From Draconibacterium orientale (GTDB lineage: Bacteria > Bacteroidota > Bacteroidia > Bacteroidales > UBA12170): a stretch of DNA of 9,391 nucleotides. Below are positions 1 to 5,724 of the stretch, in pieces. A program made the translations under genes and the position numbers. Location of the stretch: contig DYSK01000085.1 in the NCBI GenBank assembly GCA_020718315.1, positions 1-9,391 of the forward strand, given 5' to 3'. How positions within the stretch are numbered: position 1 is the first letter of the stretch; the number at the start of each line of letters is the position of its first letter. The notes under the pieces are model-generated. The model searched no databases. It saw only the letters and a program-made list of their open reading frames with translations, and had not been told where the DNA came from.

Positions 1-7
1 TTGTTGA

Positions 8-42
8 TTTGCTTTCGTAAATAATTGTTATTTTTACCTTTT
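8..42 (+). promoter_or_regulatory. Candidate Bacteroidota-type promoter for the flavodoxin gene
   Basis: A TTTG at 8-11 is followed after 23 bases by TACCTTTT at 35-42. The second element matches the Bacteroidota -7 consensus TAnnTTTG at all but the last base, and the spacing sits at the long end of what is known for that promoter class. Transcription would start near 49-50, giving a short A-rich leader of about 15 bases before the ATG at 64. This is a pattern match only. Confidence 0.45.
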
Positions 43-63
43 AAAATCTGAAAATAAAACCAA

Positions 64-576
64 ATGAATACAACTATTTTATTTTACTGGCCTACTGGTG
101 GCAATGTCGAAAATGCAGCCAAAATGATTGCCAAAGAGTATGGCGAACTAAAGCTAATGTCGCTATCAGAAATAAATGCGGACACTTTCCTTCAAAACAA
201 AAATTTTATTGTTGGCGGATCCACGTTAGGATCAGAAACCTGGCAAGGCACTTCGAGCGAGAATCCTTGGAATTCGTTTTTCAAACTTTTAAGTACGCTG
301 GACTTAACAAACAAAAAAATTGCTCTTTTTGGTTTAGGCGATCAAGTTTTATGGCCGTCGAACTTCGTGGATGGAATGGGAGTTATCTACAACGCCTTTA
401 AGAACGCACACGCTAAAATTGTTGGAAAATGGCCTACCGAAGGCTATGATTTTTCCGATTCGAAAGCGGAAGAAAATGGATTTTTTGTAGGCTTGGCATT
501 GGACGAAGACCAGCAAGCGGAGCTTAGCGAACAACGCATTCATATCTGGGTCAATCAGTTAAAAAAAGAATTTTAA
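64..576 (+). CDS. Flavodoxin (long-chain type) with atypical FMN-phosphate loop
   Basis: This is a 170-residue flavodoxin, a small soluble FMN protein that carries low-potential electrons between redox enzymes. The C-terminal two thirds is typical: the GLGDQ loop at residues 90-94, NFVDG at 100-104, KIVGKWPTEGY around 119-128 and FVGLALDED at 141-149, followed by the usual final helix. The N-terminal phosphate loop is unusual. Aligned without gaps to the E. coli FldA loop as I remember it, the conserved Ser/Thr positions become Pro10, Gly12 and Val15, while Gly13, Asn14, Glu16 and Asn17 are kept. The second FMN loop (residues 51-72) lacks the usual PTW-x-x-GE pattern and is longer. Trp97 sits where the FMN-stacking Tyr normally follows GDQ. 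The start at 64 is the only sensible ATG and has an A-rich leader. The gene stands alone, between its own promoter and a strong terminator. Confidence 0.9.
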   Translation: MNTTILFYWPTGGNVENAAKMIAKEYGELKLMSLSEINADTFLQNKNFIVGGSTLGSETWQGTSSENPWNSFFKLLSTLDLTNKKIALFGLGDQVLWPSNFVDGMGVIYNAFKNAHAKIVGKWPTEGYDFSDSKAEENGFFVGLALDEDQQAELSEQRIHIWVNQLKKEF

Positions 577-592
577 TACGTTACGATCGACC

Positions 593-638
593 AAAAAGCC
601 TGAATGTGTTTTTTTCACATTTGGGCTTTTTGTCTTTT
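593..638 (+). terminator. Strong intrinsic terminator after the flavodoxin gene
   Basis: Bases 593-608 pair with 616-631 to form a 16-bp stem around a 7-T loop. The stem has an outer AAAAAGCC/GGCTTTTT block, two G-U wobble pairs (601, 602) and an inner ATGTG/CACAT block. T-rich sequence follows, and the A-run on the left side means the hairpin could also work on the minus strand. It starts 16 bases after the flavodoxin stop and ends shortly before the next start codon at 653, so it insulates the two genes. Confidence 0.85.
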
Positions 639-652
639 AACAATTTTATTGA

Positions 653-1282
653 ATGATAAAAAATATAATTTTCGATTTTGGCGGAGTGATTTACGACATC
701 GATCACCAGAAAACCAAATATGCTTTTGTACAATTGGGGTTGGCCTATTTTGACAGATTGTATAGCCATGCCGTTCAAACAAAACTGTTTGAAAATTTCG
801 AAACAGGAAAAATCGCCCCAGCAGATTTCAGAAAAGCATTGCGTGCATATCTCCCGACAAATTGTTCGTTGCAGGCGATAGATAGGGCATGGAACGCACT
901 CTTGTTAGGATTTGACAAAGAAAGACTCCTTCTTGTGCGTAAAATAGCTCAGCATTACAATTTATTTTTACTAAGCAACACCAATCAAATTCATTACGAC
1001 TATTTTTTTTCGGAACTCAAAACCACAGGGCTCGAAGATTTGTTTGTTTCTTCTTTCAAAAAACTCTATTTCTCACATCAAATAGGCTTGCGAAAACCCG
1101 ATTTGGAAAGCTTTAAGTTGGTGATAGAAGAAAATGTCCTTTCGAAAAACGAAACGCTTTTTATCGACGATTTTGATTTGAATATTGCTGCCGCCAAAAT
1201 GAGTGGGCTACATACCAAGCTTTTGGAGCCGGGAATGGATTTGTTCTCCCTTTTTTCTGCTGAAGGAAAACTATTTCCATAG
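653..1282 (+). CDS. HAD-superfamily hydrolase (YihX-like phosphatase group)
   Basis: A 209-residue haloacid dehalogenase-fold protein, most likely a cytoplasmic phosphatase acting on a small phosphorylated metabolite. Motif I is FDFGGVIYDID, with Asp8 as the expected nucleophile. The second motif I Asp is replaced by Gly10, as in the YihX-type DLGNV group, so the usual acid/base residue is absent at that place. Motif II is LLSNT with Ser108, motif III is Lys148 in RKPD, and motif IV is Asp172-Asp173 in LFIDDFDLNI. The helical cap lies between motifs I and II, at roughly residues 18-95. The length is normal for the subfamily. The start at 653 directly precedes motif I and has no Shine-Dalgarno sequence. 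The substrate cannot be told from sequence. The gene converges on the response regulator gene, with one base between the two stop codons and no room for a separate terminator. Confidence 0.88.
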   Translation: MIKNIIFDFGGVIYDIDHQKTKYAFVQLGLAYFDRLYSHAVQTKLFENFETGKIAPADFRKALRAYLPTNCSLQAIDRAWNALLLGFDKERLLLVRKIAQHYNLFLLSNTNQIHYDYFFSELKTTGLEDLFVSSFKKLYFSHQIGLRKPDLESFKLVIEENVLSKNETLFIDDFDLNIAAAKMSGLHTKLLEPGMDLFSLFSAEGKLFP

Positions 1283-1283
1283 A

Positions 1284-2642
1284 TTATCTTCTTTTTTTAC
1301 GCTTTTTTTCCTCGGCAAGCATTCGGTAAATAGTTGATTTTCCTATTTCGAGTTTTTCGGCGACAGCAGGAATATCGTTGTCGAACTTCTCCAAATAAAT
1401 TCTGACTATTTGATAATCATATTCTTTCAAAGAAAGATCTTTTGTAAACAAGTCCTCCATCCCTTCAACTGAATTAAAATTGATGTCGGACGCCTCAATT
1501 GTTTTGCTGTTGGACAATACCAATGCCAATTCGATCACGGCTTGCAATTCGCGTACATTGCCCGGAAAATGATAGGAAGTGAGTTTTTGAATGGCTTCCG
1601 ACGACAATTCTTTTACCGGAAGATTATTTTCTTCCGAAAACCGGCGAATAAAATGATGGGCCAACAAAACAATATCGCTCCCACGGCTTCGCAAAGGAGG
1701 CAATTCGATTGGCAAGCCCAACAAACGGTAGTATAAATCTTCTCTAAAGTTTCCCTTTTTTACTTCTGCGGCAAGATTTTTATGCGTTGCAATGATTACC
1801 CTACAATCTACTTTCTGGGTTTTATTGCTACCCAACCGCGAAAATTCACCATCCTGAAGTACTCTTAGAAGTTTTGTTTGCATATTGATATCCATATCAC
1901 CAATCTCATCCAAAAACAAAGTTCCTAAATGGGCATCTTCAAATTTTCCAAATTTTTTCTGCTGAGCACCTGTAAAAGCTCCTTTTTCGAAACCAAACAG
2001 TTCGCTTTCAACTAGTTCTCGAGGTATCGCCGACACATTGATAGCGACAAAACCTTGATTTTTGCGCGGCGAATTGTAGTGAATACTCTTGGCTACCATT
2101 TCCTTTCCGGTACCCGTTTCGCCGTAAATCGAAACTGTTATGTTGCTGCGAATCGCCTTTTCCATCAATTCAAAAACAGGCACCATAGCCGTACTTTTTC
2201 CAATCATCAAATTGGTGAATCGGTATTTTTTGCTTATCTCTTTCTCGAGCGCATGAACCTTCCGTTGCAACATCACCTTTTCTTGGATGTTCGACATAAT
2301 GTTGCGCAACTTTTTAATCATATCATCCGATTTGACTAAATAATCGTAGGCACCCTCTTTCATCAAATTGAGGGCGGTAACGATGTCTTTTTGGCCGGAA
2401 ATAATTAATACAGGAATGGCGGGATTATAAGATAATATTTTAATGAGCACTTCGGCACCGGTGGTGTCAGGCAATAAATAATCCAGTGTAATGGCATCGG
2501 GCGATTCGTTCAGGCGTTTTAAAAAACTCTCCCCATCGTAAAACATTTCAACTTCAAAATCGGGGTTCATCTCCAATTCATAAGCCATCCGTCGTGCCAA
2601 AATTCGATCGTCTTCAACAACAAATATCTTAAAACTACTCAT
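1284..2642 (-). CDS. Sigma-54-dependent response regulator (NtrC family)
   Basis: A 452-residue transcription activator of two-component type. The receiver domain (about 5-120) has the acidic pair Asp11/Asp12, phospho-acceptor Asp54, Ser83 and Lys104. After a helical linker comes the sigma-54 AAA+ domain (about 145-380). It has Walker A GETGTGKE at 174-181, the sigma-54-contacting GAFTGA at 221-226, Walker B LFLDEIGD at 242-249, the arginine-finger region FREDLYYRL at 299-307 and GNVREL at 361-366. A Fis-type helix-turn-helix follows at about 420-445, with a basic tail KKRKKRR. All catalytic motifs are intact, so it should drive open-complex formation at sigma-54 promoters once phosphorylated. 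No histidine kinase gene is adjacent on either side. A small ORF lies 31 bases upstream in the same direction. I found no convincing -24/-12 promoter nearby, so its targets are unknown. Signals and regulon cannot be inferred. Confidence 0.95.
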   Translation of the reverse strand: MSSFKIFVVEDDRILARRMAYELEMNPDFEVEMFYDGESFLKRLNESPDAITLDYLLPDTTGAEVLIKILSYNPAIPVLIISGQKDIVTALNLMKEGAYDYLVKSDDMIKKLRNIMSNIQEKVMLQRKVHALEKEISKKYRFTNLMIGKSTAMVPVFELMEKAIRSNITVSIYGETGTGKEMVAKSIHYNSPRKNQGFVAINVSAIPRELVESELFGFEKGAFTGAQQKKFGKFEDAHLGTLFLDEIGDMDINMQTKLLRVLQDGEFSRLGSNKTQKVDCRVIIATHKNLAAEVKKGNFREDLYYRLLGLPIELPPLRSRGSDIVLLAHHFIRRFSEENNLPVKELSSEAIQKLTSYHFPGNVRELQAVIELALVLSNSKTIEASDINFNSVEGMEDLFTKDLSLKEYDYQIVRIYLEKFDNDIPAVAEKLEIGKSTIYRMLAEEKKRKKRR

Positions 2643-2673
2643 GGAACTTTGTTTAATTTCAGTATTTCTATTT

Positions 2674-2817
2674 TTATCTACTTATATTTCTATCGTTCAA
2701 TAATTTACGCTCTAATAATTGCTTGTTTGTATTTCCACTTGCTTTTTTCTCATTATTAGACTCATACGCAAATTGAGAATAAAAGTTTTGTTTTAAAGAA
2801 ATTACTTCCATCAGCAT
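2674..2817 (-). CDS. Possible small protein gene upstream of the response regulator
   Basis: A 47-codon ORF runs from an ATG at 2817-2815 to a TAA at 2676-2674, ending 31 bases before the response regulator start and pointing the same way. A second ATG at 2811-2809 has GGA six bases before it and could be the true start, giving 45 residues. An in-frame stop lies four codons upstream of the first ATG, so the ORF is not the tail of a longer frame. The product begins MLMEVISLKQNFYSQF and ends KQLLERKLLNDRNISR. It is hydrophilic, charged and probably helical, with no signal peptide, membrane segment or cysteine. I do not recognise the family. Its protein-like composition and co-orientation suggest a two-gene unit with the regulator, but an ORF this short can also occur by chance. 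Confidence 0.35.
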   Translation of the reverse strand: MLMEVISLKQNFYSQFAYESNNEKKASGNTNKQLLERKLLNDRNISR

Positions 2818-2884
2818 TCCAATTTGTTAAGCCGGAAAGAATTCACTTGTACTAATTTATGTATTTTTACAGAAATATTTGAAT

Positions 2885-3823
2885 ATGCCCTTTTTTGAAA
2901 ATAGTTCAGCCCGAAAACAGTTGCTGATTTTGCTTGTATTGCTCTTTGGCTCTAGCCTCATTTTTACTCCTTTTGGCATTTTGACAGCCATTCCTTTTGT
3001 AGATGGAAATATCTTTGATGCTTTTGAAAGAATGAATCAGGGTGAAACATCTCAGGATATTGCGTTGATGAAATATTTTCAAATGATTAGTCAAATCGGT
3101 TTGTTTGTCATTCCAAGTTTCCTTTTCGCCTATTTGGTTTCTCCAAATCTATTTACCTTTTTAGGTGTTGATAAAAAACCCAAAATCAATTTAGTTTTTT
3201 TGGCAATTCTTATTGGATTGGTAAGCTCTCCATTTATCAATTGGGTTTTACAGCTTAATTCAGATATACATTTTCCAGCGGGATTACAAAAAATAGAGTT
3301 CTGGATGAGAAAAATGGAAGCAGAAGCTCTTCGGTTGACCGAGCTTTTTTTAATTGACAGTAGCCTATCCGGTCTTATTGTAAACCTGATTATTATGGCT
3401 CTTTTAGCAGGACTTGGCGAAGAGTTGTTGCTCAGGGGAGTTCTACAATCGCTCTTAGTACGTTGGACAAAAAAACCTCATCTATCCGTTTGGCTCGCCG
3501 CTGCAACCTTTAGTTTTCTGCATTTCCAATTTTTCGGATTCGTGCCTCGCTTACTTTTAGGGGCCTTGTTTGGTTATTATTTTTATTGGACAAAAAACCT
3601 TTGGATTCCCATTGCTGCCCATATTATTAACAATGCTATTATTGTGGGCGTAACTTTTATTTCTAGCTTTGATTCGTCAACTTCAATAACACTCGAAAAC
3701 ACACTAAACCAAACGCCATCCGTGCTTTCAGTAATTCTAAGTTCATTTCTAACTCTTGGGGGGCTTTTTCTCTTCTATACAGAAACAAAGAGCAAAAATA
3801 AAATTTCAACGCACTCTTCCTAA
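2885..3823 (+). CDS. CPBP-family intramembrane metalloprotease (CAAX protease-like)
   Basis: A 312-residue polytopic membrane protein of the CPBP/Abi family, related to the type II CAAX prenyl endopeptidases (Rce1). The metal- and catalysis-related motifs are all visible: EExxxR as Glu179-Glu180 and Arg184, FxxxH as Phe209 and His213, and HxxxN as His246 and Asn250. Hydrophobic segments lie at about 13-38, 67-86, 103-121, 162-178, 202-232, 240-260 and 278-298. The ATG at 2885 is chosen. A TTG two codons upstream would extend the frame but is a poorer start. In bacteria such proteins have been linked to bacteriocin immunity, protein processing and other membrane roles; the substrate here is unknown. 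The gene stands alone, divergent from the small ORF and regulator, and is followed by a long stretch without an established gene. No clear terminator was seen after it. Confidence 0.88.
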   Translation: MPFFENSSARKQLLILLVLLFGSSLIFTPFGILTAIPFVDGNIFDAFERMNQGETSQDIALMKYFQMISQIGLFVIPSFLFAYLVSPNLFTFLGVDKKPKINLVFLAILIGLVSSPFINWVLQLNSDIHFPAGLQKIEFWMRKMEAEALRLTELFLIDSSLSGLIVNLIIMALLAGLGEELLLRGVLQSLLVRWTKKPHLSVWLAAATFSFLHFQFFGFVPRLLLGALFGYYFYWTKNLWIPIAAHIINNAIIVGVTFISSFDSSTSITLENTLNQTPSVLSVILSSFLTLGGLFLFYTETKSKNKISTHSS

Positions 3824-4034
3824 ACCTGATTGGATTAATTATTCTATCCTTGCGGTTTTTGAACCTTTTACCTAGGAATATAAAAACACAATCTATATTT
3901 TTCCTTTCCTAATTTTATGTAAACCGCCTCCTCTTCACCAAGCAAAAATTAGCGGAAAAACTACTAATCTTCTTATATATGCATAAATTTACTTTATTTT
4001 ATTTGAAAAGGAAACCTAGATTAGAAAATTATTT
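3824..4034. other. Intergenic stretch between protease gene and nuo promoter
   Basis: This AT-rich stretch of 211 bases has no ORF worth reporting that is confined to it, and no recognisable RNA gene. The only pairing I see is GCGGTTT at 3852-3858 with AAACCGC at 3921-3927, separated by 62 bases, which is too far apart to be a normal terminator. An in-frame ATG at 3979 opens the leader frame early, but it lies upstream of the likely transcription start. The stretch presumably ends the protease transcript and carries upstream promoter sequence for nuo. Confidence 0.5.
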
Positions 4035-4042
4035 TACCTTTG
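4035..4042 (+). promoter_or_regulatory. -7 box (TACCTTTG) of the likely nuo promoter
   Basis: TACCTTTG followed by C is an exact match to the Bacteroidota -7 element TAnnTTTG. The nearest TTTG upstream is at 4002-4005, 29 bases away, which is longer than the usual spacing, so the -33 part is weak or absent. If used, transcription starts near 4049-4050. That leaves about 308 bases before the nuoA ATG at 4358 and about 28 bases before the first leader ATG at 4078. No better box was found closer to nuoA. Confidence 0.5.
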
Positions 4043-4077
4043 CCGACGCTAAAAACAGATGTGAGATTACTATTTTA

Positions 4078-4368
4078 ATGAAAAGAAACAGAAATTTTTT
4101 AGCTCTTAATCTATTATTAGAGCTAGTAGCCACTTTCAATTGGTCAAGAATTTCAAAATATACTTATTTATCCCCTCTTCTTCTGCAACCAAGCGTTTTC
4201 AAAAATCAAACAACATTTTACAATAGCCGTGGAACCTCGGTTCGCACGTCCTCAATACAGTTTCAGGCTGCAGATTTTTTTAAACTTCCCTTTTCTATAA
4301 TTTCAATTTTTCAAGAATTAGTTAACAATAATATAAATCAAATAAATTTTGGTCGATATGGGAAATGA
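4078..4368 (+). CDS. Leader ORF overlapping nuoA (uncertain coding)
   Basis: A 96-codon ORF starts about 28 bases after the inferred transcription start and ends at a TGA inside nuoA, overlapping the nuoA start by 11 bases in a different frame. The product starts MKRNRNFLALNLLLELVATF: a basic start followed by a Leu-rich stretch that resembles a weak signal or anchor segment, broken by Glu15. The rest is rich in Ser, Thr, Asn and Phe, with NSRGTSVRTS at 49-58. It has 11 Lys/Arg, only 3 Asp/Glu and no Cys. I know of no complex I subunit like it and cannot assign a family. It could be a leader peptide whose translation affects nuoA, a small membrane protein, or a chance frame in a structured leader. 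The same frame is open upstream to an ATG at 3979, but that lies before the promoter box. Confidence 0.3.
   Translation: MKRNRNFLALNLLLELVATFNWSRISKYTYLSPLLLQPSVFKNQTTFYNSRGTSVRTSSIQFQAADFFKLPFSIISIFQELVNNNINQINFGRYGK
4100..4125 (+). repeat. Inverted repeat (hairpin) in the nuo leader
   Basis: TAGCTCT at 4100-4106 pairs perfectly with AGAGCTA at 4119-4125. AAT at 4108-4110 can add three pairs with ATT at 4116-4118 past a single bulged T. It would form a small hairpin near the 5' end of the inferred nuo transcript, inside the leader ORF and about 20 bases after its ATG. It is not followed by a T-run, so it is not a terminator. Confidence 0.4.
4182..4281 (+). promoter_or_regulatory. Possible structured attenuator in the nuo leader
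   Basis: An 8-bp hairpin at 4228-4248 (CGTGGAAC, loop CTCG, GTTC-G-CACG with one bulged G) is the most GC-rich structure in the leader. Around it, TCTGCA at 4182-4187 can pair with TGCAGA at 4269-4274, and CC at 4189-4190 with GG at 4266-4267 past one A-C mismatch. Seven T (4275-4281) follow directly. A closed stem with an internal hairpin and a T-run is the layout of some attenuators and riboswitches. The closing stem is short and spans about 80 bases, so chance pairing is a real alternative. I do not recognise a known riboswitch class. Confidence 0.25.
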
Positions 4369-4708
4369 GGCAATCATCATGCTGTTCCTTACCGGACTTG
4401 TCTTAGTTGGAGGCGGTATTGGCGCTGCCATGATATTAGGTCCCAAACGCTGGAATAAGGTAAAAGAAGAGCCCTACGAATGCGGAATAGAAACTACTGG
4501 TCCTTCTTGGTTACAGTTTAGAGTGGGCTATTATCTATTTGCAATTTTATTTTTGATATTCGATGTCGAAACCGTGTTCATTGTTCCGGTAGCAACGTCT
4601 ATCAAGGAATTGGGTGTAGCTGCTTTTGTAGAAGTGGTTATTTTCTTTGTTATTCTGGGATTAGGATTATTATACGCATGGAAGAAAGGAGCTTTAAAAT
4701 GGGAGTAA
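4358..4708 (+). CDS. nuoA: NADH-quinone oxidoreductase subunit A
   Basis: A small membrane subunit (116 residues, ND3 homologue) of respiratory complex I, sited where the peripheral and membrane arms meet. Three hydrophobic helices lie at about 5-27, 55-78 and 86-107. The loop between helices 1 and 2 has the conserved YECGI at 40-44 with Cys42, the counterpart of the mobile ND3 loop cysteine. The second helix carries FDVETVF with Asp69 and Glu71, conserved acidic residues of the family. The ATG at 4358 is preferred. A TTG at 4349 would add three residues, and an internal ATG at 4379 would cut into the first helix. It is the first gene of the nuo operon, preceded by the long leader, and its last 10 bases overlap nuoB. 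Confidence 0.96.
   Translation: MGNEAIIMLFLTGLVLVGGGIGAAMILGPKRWNKVKEEPYECGIETTGPSWLQFRVGYYLFAILFLIFDVETVFIVPVATSIKELGVAAFVEVVIFFVILGLGLLYAWKKGALKWE
4686..4691 (+). promoter_or_regulatory. Shine-Dalgarno site that fixes the nuoB start
   Basis: AAGGAG lies seven bases before the ATG at 4699, inside the end of nuoA. It is a strong Shine-Dalgarno match in a window where most genes have none, and it supports the ATG at 4699 over the in-frame ATG at 4678, which lies upstream of it. Confidence 0.7.
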
Positions 4709-5262
4709 TTAAACCTGAAGAATTAACGCTTGACAATTTCCCAGGACAGATAATTCCGGGTGGTAATGGCGGAAATATTGTTGTTACTTCTTACGACAAA
4801 CTTTTAAATTGGTCACGATCCAATTCGCTATGGCCTCTTACTTTTGGCACTTCTTGCTGTGCAATTGAAATGATGCAAGCAGGAGCTTCTCGTCACGACT
4901 GGTCAAGATTTGGATTTGAAGTGGCCAGAGCTACTCCTCGCCAAGCCGATCTCATTGTTATTGCAGGAACTATCGTAAACAAAATGGCGCCAGTTCTCAA
5001 ACGACTGTACGATCAAATGCCTGAACCAAAATACGTTATTGCCATGGGCGCATGTGCTATTTCGGGAGGTCCGTTCTTTTACAATTCCTATTCAGTAGTA
5101 AAAGGAGCCGACCATATTATTCCTGTCGATGTATATGTTCCGGGCTGTCCACCTCGACCTGAAGCATTGCTAGAAGGACTCTTGAAACTTCAAGAGAAAA
5201 TTAGAAAAAACGAAGTAGCCGACAAAACAATTTCTACTGATCAATTTGACGAAGGATTTTAA
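4699..5262 (+). CDS. nuoB: NADH-quinone oxidoreductase subunit B
   Basis: This 187-residue peripheral-arm subunit (PSST/Nqo6 homologue) binds cluster N2, the [4Fe-4S] centre that passes electrons to quinone. The expected ligands are present: the tandem Cys53-Cys54 in GTSCCAIEMM, Cys119 in MGACAISGG and Cys150 in PGCPPRPEALLEGL. The ATG at 4699 is chosen because a good Shine-Dalgarno sits seven bases before it. The in-frame ATG at 4678 would add seven residues that are only translated nuoA overlap. It overlaps nuoA by 10 bases, and nuoC follows after three bases. Nothing looks damaged. Confidence 0.97.
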   Translation: MGVIKPEELTLDNFPGQIIPGGNGGNIVVTSYDKLLNWSRSNSLWPLTFGTSCCAIEMMQAGASRHDWSRFGFEVARATPRQADLIVIAGTIVNKMAPVLKRLYDQMPEPKYVIAMGACAISGGPFFYNSYSVVKGADHIIPVDVYVPGCPPRPEALLEGLLKLQEKIRKNEVADKTISTDQFDEGF

Positions 5263-5265
5263 GCG

Positions 5266-5724
5266 ATGGAAAACGAAAAAATACAACAATTCATTTCGAA
5301 TTGGGAACCAGAAGCAAGTTCCGCTCTTTGCGCACAATTTCTTGAGATAAGCGTTCCCGCAGCTAAATTTAGAAACCTAGCGGAAAAATTACGTTTCGAC
5401 GAGCAAATGCTTTTCGATTATTTATTCAACATGACTTGTGTAGATTGGAACGACCACTTTATTACCGTGTATCATCTCCATTCTACAAAACACAATCATT
5501 CACTGGTACTGAAAGCAGTAATTGCGAACCACGACAATCCTGAAGTGGATACAATATGCGATATATGGAAAACAGCCGAGCTTCTTGAACGAGAAGTTTA
5601 TGATCTGTTTGGAGTTAGGTTTAATAATCATCCCGACCTGCGTCGGTTGTTACTTGCCGACGATTGGGTAGGTTTTCCGCTACGCAAGGATTATAAAGAT
5701 GAAGTAAATATGGTGATACGATAA
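5266..5724 (+). CDS. nuoC: NADH-quinone oxidoreductase subunit C (separate, unfused)
   Basis: A 152-residue 30-kDa-type subunit (Nqo5 homologue) of the peripheral arm, which packs against NuoD. The family signature is intact at about 107-143: LEREVYDLFGV, then NHPDLRRLLL, then DDWVGFPLRKDY. The N-terminal alpha/beta part is short but complete for a stand-alone NuoC. Unlike E. coli, where C and D are fused, C and D are separate genes here, joined by a TAATG stop/start overlap at 5722-5726 that implies coupled translation. The start is preceded by AGGA nine bases upstream. Confidence 0.95.
   Translation: MENEKIQQFISNWEPEASSALCAQFLEISVPAAKFRNLAEKLRFDEQMLFDYLFNMTCVDWNDHFITVYHLHSTKHNHSLVLKAVIANHDNPEVDTICDIWKTAELLEREVYDLFGVRFNNHPDLRRLLLADDWVGFPLRKDYKDEVNMVIR

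Noticed and set aside
1..24. Eight-codon open frame ending in TAA at the left edge, as a possible tail of an upstream gene
   Set aside because: Too short to support, and the flavodoxin promoter candidate overlaps it.
653..1282. Loss of the second motif I Asp in the HAD protein as a sign of an inactive enzyme
   Set aside because: The DxG variant is known in active YihX-type phosphatases, and all other motifs are intact.
2823..2869. Promoter for the protease gene using TATTTTTA at 2862-2869
   Set aside because: It lacks the final G of the -7 box, and the TTG/TTTG elements upstream are 12 or 35 bases away, outside the usual spacing.
2879..2884. TTG start for the protease gene, and similar TTG starts at 4349 (nuoA) and 7942 (nuoI)
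   Set aside because: Each has an ATG within one to three codons downstream that gives a normal protein start.
2643..2884. Sigma-54 (-24/-12) promoter in the divergent region beside the regulator
   Set aside because: On both strands no GG was found with GC at the required spacing.
3852..3927. GCGGTTT/AAACCGC inverted repeat as a terminator for the protease gene
   Set aside because: The arms are 62 bases apart and no T-run follows directly.
3979..4077. Extension of the leader ORF to an ATG at 3979
   Set aside because: This start lies upstream of the TACCTTTG box at 4035-4042, so it would not be in the nuo transcript; the ATG at 4078 fits better.
4343..4351. TAAATTTTG just before nuoA as a second promoter box
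   Set aside because: It misses the consensus by one position, has no TTG at the right distance upstream, and would start transcription at or inside the nuoA start codon.
4678..4698. Upstream ATG for nuoB at 4678
   Set aside because: The AAGGAG at 4686-4691 lies downstream of it and is well placed for 4699; the extra residues are only translated nuoA overlap.
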